A stretch of 50,457 nt of DNA from an uncultured Aeromonadaceae bacterium (GTDB lineage: Bacteria; Pseudomonadota; Gammaproteobacteria; Enterobacterales; Aeromonadaceae), in NCBI GenBank assembly GCA_945957385.1, contig CAMFKP010000002.1, forward strand, positions 1 to 50,457. The letters run 5' to 3'. Position numbers and translations under genes: made by a program. The number at the start of each line of letters is the position of its first letter. The first letter of the stretch is position 1. Shown here in pieces: positions 46,029-50,457 of the stretch. The notes under the pieces are model-generated. The model was not told where the DNA came from. It did not search any database and worked only from the letters and a program-made list of their open reading frames with translations.

Positions 46029-47924
46029 TCAACGGCGATTACTGGCATCACTCTCCGGGCCACTGCGAAAACGCGACAGATCGCGCATCACCTTCAGTAA
46101 CATCGGCATATCCGGTCGGCTGTCATCCAGCAGCTGGTAGTGCTTTTTGTCCCTGACCTCGAAATGTCCTTGTCGATCAAATTGTGTTATCTCCTCCGGG
46201 GTAATAATCACGAATTGCTGATTATTACCGGCCAGCACCCAACTGTGCGGCTGGCCCTGATAAAGCGACGTTCCGGTACTGAAGTCACTGCTGCTGGAGG
46301 TTACCCCTAATAACTCCTGCAGTAAGGTCGGCGCCAGATCGACATGGGAGCTGAGCGGCTGGTATTCGCTCGCGGCCTTGCCAGGCCAACTGATGATCAG
46401 CGGTACCGCGAGCTGTGTTTCATCGTAGTTATCGCCGGCGCCCCACTGACCTTGTCCTCGATCACTCAACGCAAAACCGTGATCTGCGGTGATCACGATA
46501 ACCGTCCGCTCCGTTAACTTCAGATCATCAAGGCGATCAAATAGTTGACCAAGCATTTGATCTGTCAAAAAGGCCGAATTCTTGTAACGGTTGACGACTA
46601 AATTGCGTTTGCTGTTGTCTGGCAGATTGAAAGGATCGAGCTGGGTAAGCTCGGGTTGAAACGGGCCTTGCAGGCCGGAAGGGGTCCACAGGTTACCTGG
46701 GGTATCCAACTGCAGGTAGGCAAACCAGGGGCGCGGTCCGTTGGCATGTTCCGGTAGCCAGCTCAATAAATGCTGGATACTGGCCTGTTCATCGCCATCG
46801 CTTTTGTGCGCGCGGAACTGACGCACGCCGCCAAAAATGCCATTGCGGTACAGCGGCTGTTTCAGATTCTGGCTGGAAAAGACTTTGATTTGATAATCCT
46901 GGCGCTGCAATTCATCCAGTAGCAGCGGGGAGCGATGATCCGCCAGCATGTCATCCATATACGAGGCTGGCAGCCCATAAAACAGACTGAACAAACTGGT
47001 CTCACGTTCATTATCGGCTGAAAGCTGTTGTGTAAAGCGCTGGCTTTGGCCAGCCAGTCGACTCAGATTTGGCATCACCACATTGTTGACCATATCTGCA
47101 CGCAAACCATGCAGTGTAATCAGCAGCAAGTTGGGATGGTTGTCACTGGCTGAGACTTGGAGTGGTGCCAGCGGATAGACGAGGCGCCGATGGAGCTGGT
47201 TGGCCGCATTGGCGCGTTGGGCATCAAAGGTCTGCTTGTCGAGCCAACCATGTCGGGCCAGAAAACTGCGCGCCGTCATCGGGTAAGAGAGTGGAAAATT
47301 GGACTTCTGCGCCGTGATGGGTAAATAGAGATTGGCATCAGCCCAGATATGAATTAGATGGGTAGCCAGAAAGCAACAGACAAACAAAATCGTCAACGTA
47401 CGTCCTTGCCACGGTCTTGCCCGTCTGAACTGACGTTTCCAGGCTAGGGACGAAAAAACGATTTCCAGCGCAATAATCAATGGAATGGCAATAAACAGAA
47501 AATTCCAATTGAGACTGGACTTGGATTGCGAGTTTTCAACCAGTAGATTCCACACATAAGGATTCAGGTGGAATTTTAATAATTGATACACCTGTGTATC
47601 AATAAGTAACAATATTTGTAATACGGCGGCGATAAGGATTGCCGCGCCGCGCAGAATGCGGTGATTGGTAACCAGAAACGAAAGTGGGAATATTGTCAGC
47701 AGGAACAGTATGAAGCCGATATAGCCAAAGTGCCCTATCCAGCTAACCAGCAGATAGAGTTGGCCCATTCCGGTATCCGGAAATGGGGTGGCCAGGATAT
47801 AGCGGATAGCAATAGACATACCCAGCAGTATGTTGCCCAGCAAGAACCAGTGTCCCCAGGCGATATGTTGTGAAACTTGCTCGCGGTAGCGGGTGGATTG
47901 GTTTGAACTGAAAAGCGCATTCAT
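46029..47924 (-). CDS. yejM: Inner-membrane sulfatase-like protein YejM (PbgA/LapC)
   Basis: Essential inner-membrane regulator of LPS amount: in E. coli it senses LPS and holds back LapB/FtsH degradation of LpxC. It has 631 residues (E. coli 586). Five membrane segments lie in the N-terminal DUF3413 part (about 22-45, 52-72, 78-110, 135-160, 175-195), followed by a periplasmic alkaline-phosphatase-like domain (about 245-600; NLLLITLHGLRADM, VIVITADHGFALSD). The usual sulfatase Cys/Ser nucleophile is not evident, as in the family. Follows yejL by 16 bases. Confidence 0.95.
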   Translation of the reverse strand: MNALFSSNQSTRYREQVSQHIAWGHWFLLGNILLGMSIAIRYILATPFPDTGMGQLYLLVSWIGHFGYIGFILFLLTIFPLSFLVTNHRILRGAAILIAAVLQILLLIDTQVYQLLKFHLNPYVWNLLVENSQSKSSLNWNFLFIAIPLIIALEIVFSSLAWKRQFRRARPWQGRTLTILFVCCFLATHLIHIWADANLYLPITAQKSNFPLSYPMTARSFLARHGWLDKQTFDAQRANAANQLHRRLVYPLAPLQVSASDNHPNLLLITLHGLRADMVNNVVMPNLSRLAGQSQRFTQQLSADNERETSLFSLFYGLPASYMDDMLADHRSPLLLDELQRQDYQIKVFSSQNLKQPLYRNGIFGGVRQFRAHKSDGDEQASIQHLLSWLPEHANGPRPWFAYLQLDTPGNLWTPSGLQGPFQPELTQLDPFNLPDNSKRNLVVNRYKNSAFLTDQMLGQLFDRLDDLKLTERTVIVITADHGFALSDRGQGQWGAGDNYDETQLAVPLIISWPGKAASEYQPLSSHVDLAPTLLQELLGVTSSSSDFSTGTSLYQGQPHSWVLAGNNQQFVIITPEEITQFDRQGHFEVRDKKHYQLLDDSRPDMPMLLKVMRDLSRFRSGPESDASNRR

Positions 47925-47940
47925 GCCGACAGGTTCCGAA

Positions 47941-48165
47941 TCAGTGGCGTTCTTGACGCACAGACTGTTGCAGTGCCCGCGCGAACGAGGAGGCGATGGT
48001 CTCGCGTTGCGCTACAGGCAGGCGTTCATTGATCAAGAACGTAACCAGGTTGCCAATTGCCAACAATGAGAGCTCCATTCCGGCGGATTGTTTATCCAGC
48101 ACGTTCAACAACTCATTAACCAGCGTTTCCACCTGATCATTGCTGTATTTTGAGATAATTGGCAT
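47941..48165 (-). CDS. yejL: UPF0352 protein YejL
   Basis: Small protein of unknown function, 74 residues (E. coli 75), starting MPIISKYSNDQVETLVNEL. It looks all-helical and soluble. AGGAC lies seven bases before the ATG at 48165; the longer frame to 48210 would overlap the yejK promoter. Cotranscribed with yejM and divergent from yejK, as in E. coli. Confidence 0.93.
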   Translation of the reverse strand: MPIISKYSNDQVETLVNELLNVLDKQSAGMELSLLAIGNLVTFLINERLPVAQRETIASSFARALQQSVRQERH

Positions 48166-48170
48166 GGCAT

Positions 48171-48201
48171 TTGTCCTAAGTTTTGCGAAAAGCGGTATGA
48201 T
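48171..48201 (+). promoter_or_regulatory. Putative promoter of yejK
   Basis: TATGAT (48196-48201) with a poor TTGTCC 19 bases before it. Transcription from here would give a leader of only about 17 bases and no clear ribosome site before yejK. Confidence 0.35.
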
Positions 48202-48224
48202 ACTGCACATTGTACCGTAACACT

Positions 48225-49256
48225 ATGATGGCCATGAGCGTAGAAAACGTATCGATCATTTTGCACGAGCTGCAATATCACAGCGACTCAGGTATGCAGG
48301 CGTTGCTCAGTCCGACATTACTTCCTGTCAGCAGCTCGGTTCAGGAGTTGGCATTAACACTACATCAAACCTTCCAGTCAAAAAATAATAAGGCGTACGC
48401 CATATTTAATGAAATAGCGGATAATTCAGATGAAAATACTGTTTTCTTTCCTGAAGAATTTAATCATTTCATTTCTCAAGAATCCGATTTAGTTGCATTG
48501 TCGAAGCGTTCATCAGCATTTCTTATAAATAGCTTGAATAAATATGGCCTGCAGTGCGAAGGTTATCTTTATTTTATGTTTTATGACTATCTTGGTGTCA
48601 AATATCTAATGATTGGGGTGTTTGAAACAGAGGAAACCGTGTTAGTCGGTGACTCACTGGATATTCGAAAAGTAAAACATATCGATCTGACGAAAATGGG
48701 GTTGGCCGCTCGCATCGATATCACCGAATTGACCGTGCACCCAGATTCGAAAAAATACATTTCGTTCATTAAAGGACGGGCCGGCCGCAAAGTGGCGGAT
48801 TTTTTCCTGGAGTTTTTATCTGCCAGCGAAGGGATTGATCAAAAGATACAGAATCAAGCCTTCGTTCGAGCTTTGGATACCTATGCCGAAGAACAACACA
48901 TCGATGCGCCGCTGATGCAGGAGTCCCGCCAAGCGGTGATGCACTACTGCAAAGAGCAGATAAAAGCCGGAGAGGAATTGGAAACCCGCAAGATTTCAGA
49001 GCTGTTACCTGCGGCTGCTGATACGGATTTTTATAGTTTCCTCAGCCAGGAAGTGGGGCTGCCGGAGAGTTTTCCTCCCAACCCGGCTGCGCTGCGCACG
49101 CTGACAAAATTTGTCGGTAGCGGTGGTGGTTTAACCATTAGCTTTGACGAGAAGTTATTGGGTGAGCGCATTCGTTATGACAGTGCGCGTGACGAACTGA
49201 CGATCGTCGGACTGCCGCCTAACCTCAAAGATCAGCTGTTAAGACGCCAAGGATAA
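48225..49256 (+). CDS. yejK: Nucleoid-associated protein YejK (NdpA)
   Basis: Cytoplasmic protein found with the nucleoid and reported to interact with topoisomerases in E. coli. It has 343 residues from ATG 48225; ATG codons at 48228 and 48234 are equal candidates because none has a ribosome site. The conserved end GRAGRKVADFFLEFLSASEG, FVGSGGGLTISFDEKLLGERI and LPPNLKDQLLRRQG matches YejK. The N-terminal half is more diverged and lower in GC than the rest. Confidence 0.95.
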   Translation: MMAMSVENVSIILHELQYHSDSGMQALLSPTLLPVSSSVQELALTLHQTFQSKNNKAYAIFNEIADNSDENTVFFPEEFNHFISQESDLVALSKRSSAFLINSLNKYGLQCEGYLYFMFYDYLGVKYLMIGVFETEETVLVGDSLDIRKVKHIDLTKMGLAARIDITELTVHPDSKKYISFIKGRAGRKVADFFLEFLSASEGIDQKIQNQAFVRALDTYAEEQHIDAPLMQESRQAVMHYCKEQIKAGEELETRKISELLPAAADTDFYSFLSQEVGLPESFPPNPAALRTLTKFVGSGGGLTISFDEKLLGERIRYDSARDELTIVGLPPNLKDQLLRRQG

Positions 49257-49272
49257 AACCTATACAAGCGAT

Positions 49273-49305
49273 AAAAAGAGAGGCATTGCCTCTCTTTTTT
49301 TATTC
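49273..49305 (+). terminator. Intrinsic terminator of yejK
   Basis: Twelve-base stem AAAAAGAGAGGC/GCCTCTCTTTTT with loop ATT and a T run, 16 bases after the yejK stop. Confidence 0.92.
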
Positions 49306-49580
49306 AAATTATGAGCAACTAGCTCGTTAATTGATAAGGTTTTCAAAAAATGCTTAGGCCCGCTTCTTAATCAGGATTCACATTTCTGGGATATTTCATT
49401 AAATGAAACCGATACCAGAAAATGTTTTCAGTTTCGTCTTACTTTCGTTTAGTTCTTCTCTTTCCAAAAATGCGAGATCCGTCATAGGAGCAGAAATGCC
49501 CTTGCCTTAATATGCTCACCGCACACAGGCTTATAACAGCGTGTTCAGCGTGGGACTAACAACTAAGTAAGGAACGGCTA
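49300..49580. promoter_or_regulatory. malE upstream control region
   Basis: AT-rich, no gene. It contains a perfect 15-base palindrome TTTCATT-A-AATGAAA (49394-49408) and, after nine bases, GAAAA-TG-TTTTC (49418-49429). A possible -10 TATAAC (49532-49537) has no -35, as in activator-dependent mal promoters. I see no good MalT box (GGAKGA); GGAGCA near 49487 is one mismatch off. Confidence 0.45.
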
Positions 49581-50457
49581 ATGAAAAAGAAAATTCTCGC
49601 GTCTTTTATCGGGCTGGCAACTCTGGGTATGGCCACTGCGGCCACTGCTGCGATTGAAGAAGGTCAACTGACCATCTGGATCAACGGCGACAAGGGTTAC
49701 AACGGTCTGGCAGAAGTCGGTAAGAAATTTGAAGCAGCAACTGGCGTTAAAGTCACTGTTGCGCACCCGGATCAGGTTGAAGTCAAGTTCCAGCAAACTG
49801 CTGCTACTGGCAACGGTCCGGACATCTTCATGTGGGCTCACGACCGTTTCGGTGAGTGGGCCAAGGCTGGTCTGATCGTTCCGGTCACGCCGAACGCCGC
49901 TACCAAGGCCAAGTTCGAAGATTTCGCATGGGATGCCATGCAAGTTGATGGTAAATATGTTGGCTACCCGATCGCTGTTGAAGCTGTCGGCCTGATCTGT
50001 AACAAGAAGATTGTTGCTCAGGCTCCGAAGACTTTCGAAGAGATGATTCAGCTGGACGAAAAGCTGAAGGCTGAAGGCAAGCGCGCCATCATGTGGTCTT
50101 ACACCACTCCGTACTTCAGCTATCCGATCGTTGCTGCTAACGGCGGTTATGCATTCAAGAAGACGGCCACTGGCTATGACGTCAAGGATACCGGTGTTAA
50201 TAATGCAGGCGCTAAGGCCGGCGTTAAGTTCCTGGTTGACCTGGTCAAGGGTGGTCACATGGAGAAGGGTGTCGATTACGGTGTAATGGAAGCCAAGTTC
50301 TCTAAGGGTGAAGTGGCTTGTATCATCAACGGCCCATGGTCATGGTCTAACTATGATACTGCTAAGATCGACTACAGTGTGAACCCGCTGCCGACTCTGA
50401 ATGGCAAGCCAGCTAAGGCTTTCGTTGGTGTTCTGGGTGCAACCATCAACGCTGCTA
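49581..50457 (+). CDS. malE: Maltose/maltodextrin-binding periplasmic protein MalE, partial at right edge
   Basis: Periplasmic receptor of the MalFGK2 maltose importer, also used in chemotaxis. The first 292 codons are present (the E. coli precursor has 396). The signal peptide (about 1-24, [20 protein letters not shown]) is followed by [67 protein letters not shown] and [13 protein letters not shown], matching MalE throughout. Ribosome site AAGGA, eight bases. Codon use is strongly biased (few rare codons), fitting high expression. The gene is cut by the window end. Confidence 0.96.
   Translation, partial: MKKKILASFIGLATLGMATAATAAIEEGQLTIWINGDKGYNGLAEVGKKFEAATGVKVTVAHPDQVEVKFQQTAATGNGPDIFMWAHDRFGEWAKAGLIVPVTPNAATKAKFEDFAWDAMQVDGKYVGYPIAVEAVGLICNKKIVAQAPKTFEEMIQLDEKLKAEGKRAIMWSYTTPYFSYPIVAANGGYAFKKTATGYDVKDTGVNNAGAKAGVKFLVDLVKGGHMEKGVDYGVMEAKFSKGEVACIINGPWSWSNYDTAKIDYSVNPLPTLNGKPAKAFVGVLGATINAA

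Noticed and set aside
49578..50258. Minus-strand open frame opposite malE
   Set aside because: It is an antisense shadow; the plus strand encodes MalE with signal peptide and ribosome site.

Overview
The window is about 50.5 kb of chromosomal DNA from a gammaproteobacterium of the Enterobacterales/Vibrionales/Aeromonadales branch. The evidence is a full ArcB-ArcA pair, RfaH, a thr operon with a leader peptide, cysK-ptsHI-crr, cysZ-zipA-ligA, purMN/upp, hda, bepA and yejKLM, nearly all in gene orders close to those of E. coli. I favour Aeromonadales from the overall protein flavour, but the sequence alone does not settle it. Coding density is high. No tRNA, rRNA, insertion sequence, prophage, integron or CRISPR array was seen. 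This is mostly core genome, and I do not see an obvious new multi-gene system. The unusual signals are individual genes and regulatory sites.

Layout. (1) 1-4.2 kb: the start of a divergent glutamate synthase gene (gltB) whose usual nucleophile cysteine reads as alanine, yhcC, a lone glgC, and an unrecognised 181-residue gene beside AT-rich DNA. (2) 4.2-12 kb: arcB-dgt converging with no gap on rfaH, then metNIQ and arcA on the minus strand. (3) 12-19.5 kb: a small putative outer-membrane protein, lasT, the thrL-thrABC operon with its attenuator, and tesB. (4) 19.5-23.5 kb: cysK and ptsH-ptsI-crr on the minus strand. (5) 23.8-30.1 kb: ldtD-mepK (cell wall), cysZ, and zipA-ligA. (6) 30.1-37.6 kb: mltD and gloB on the minus strand, yafS, rnhA/dnaQ divergent, an HD-GYP response regulator, and gmhA-yafJ. 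(7) 37.7-45.1 kb: purMN divergent from upp, a DUF2066 gene, hda, an ArsC-like gene, bepA and perM. (8) 45.1-50.5 kb: cnoX, yejM-yejL divergent from yejK, and the first 292 codons of malE, which runs off the right edge.

How the genes fit together. ArcB senses quinone redox state and passes phosphate to ArcA, and both lie within 8 kb here. The PTS phosphorelay (EI, HPr, EIIA-Glc), glgC and malE form a carbon-use theme; glgC and ptsH carry LacI/Cra-like palindromes upstream and malE carries less typical ones. metNIQ, thrABC, cysK/cysZ and purMN cover amino-acid, sulfur and purine supply. Three of these show recognisable control elements: met boxes at metN, a Thr/Ile leader attenuator at thrA, and a PurR-like box at purM. 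Envelope genes (ldtD, mepK, mltD, bepA, yejM, gmhA, rfaH) make up another large group.
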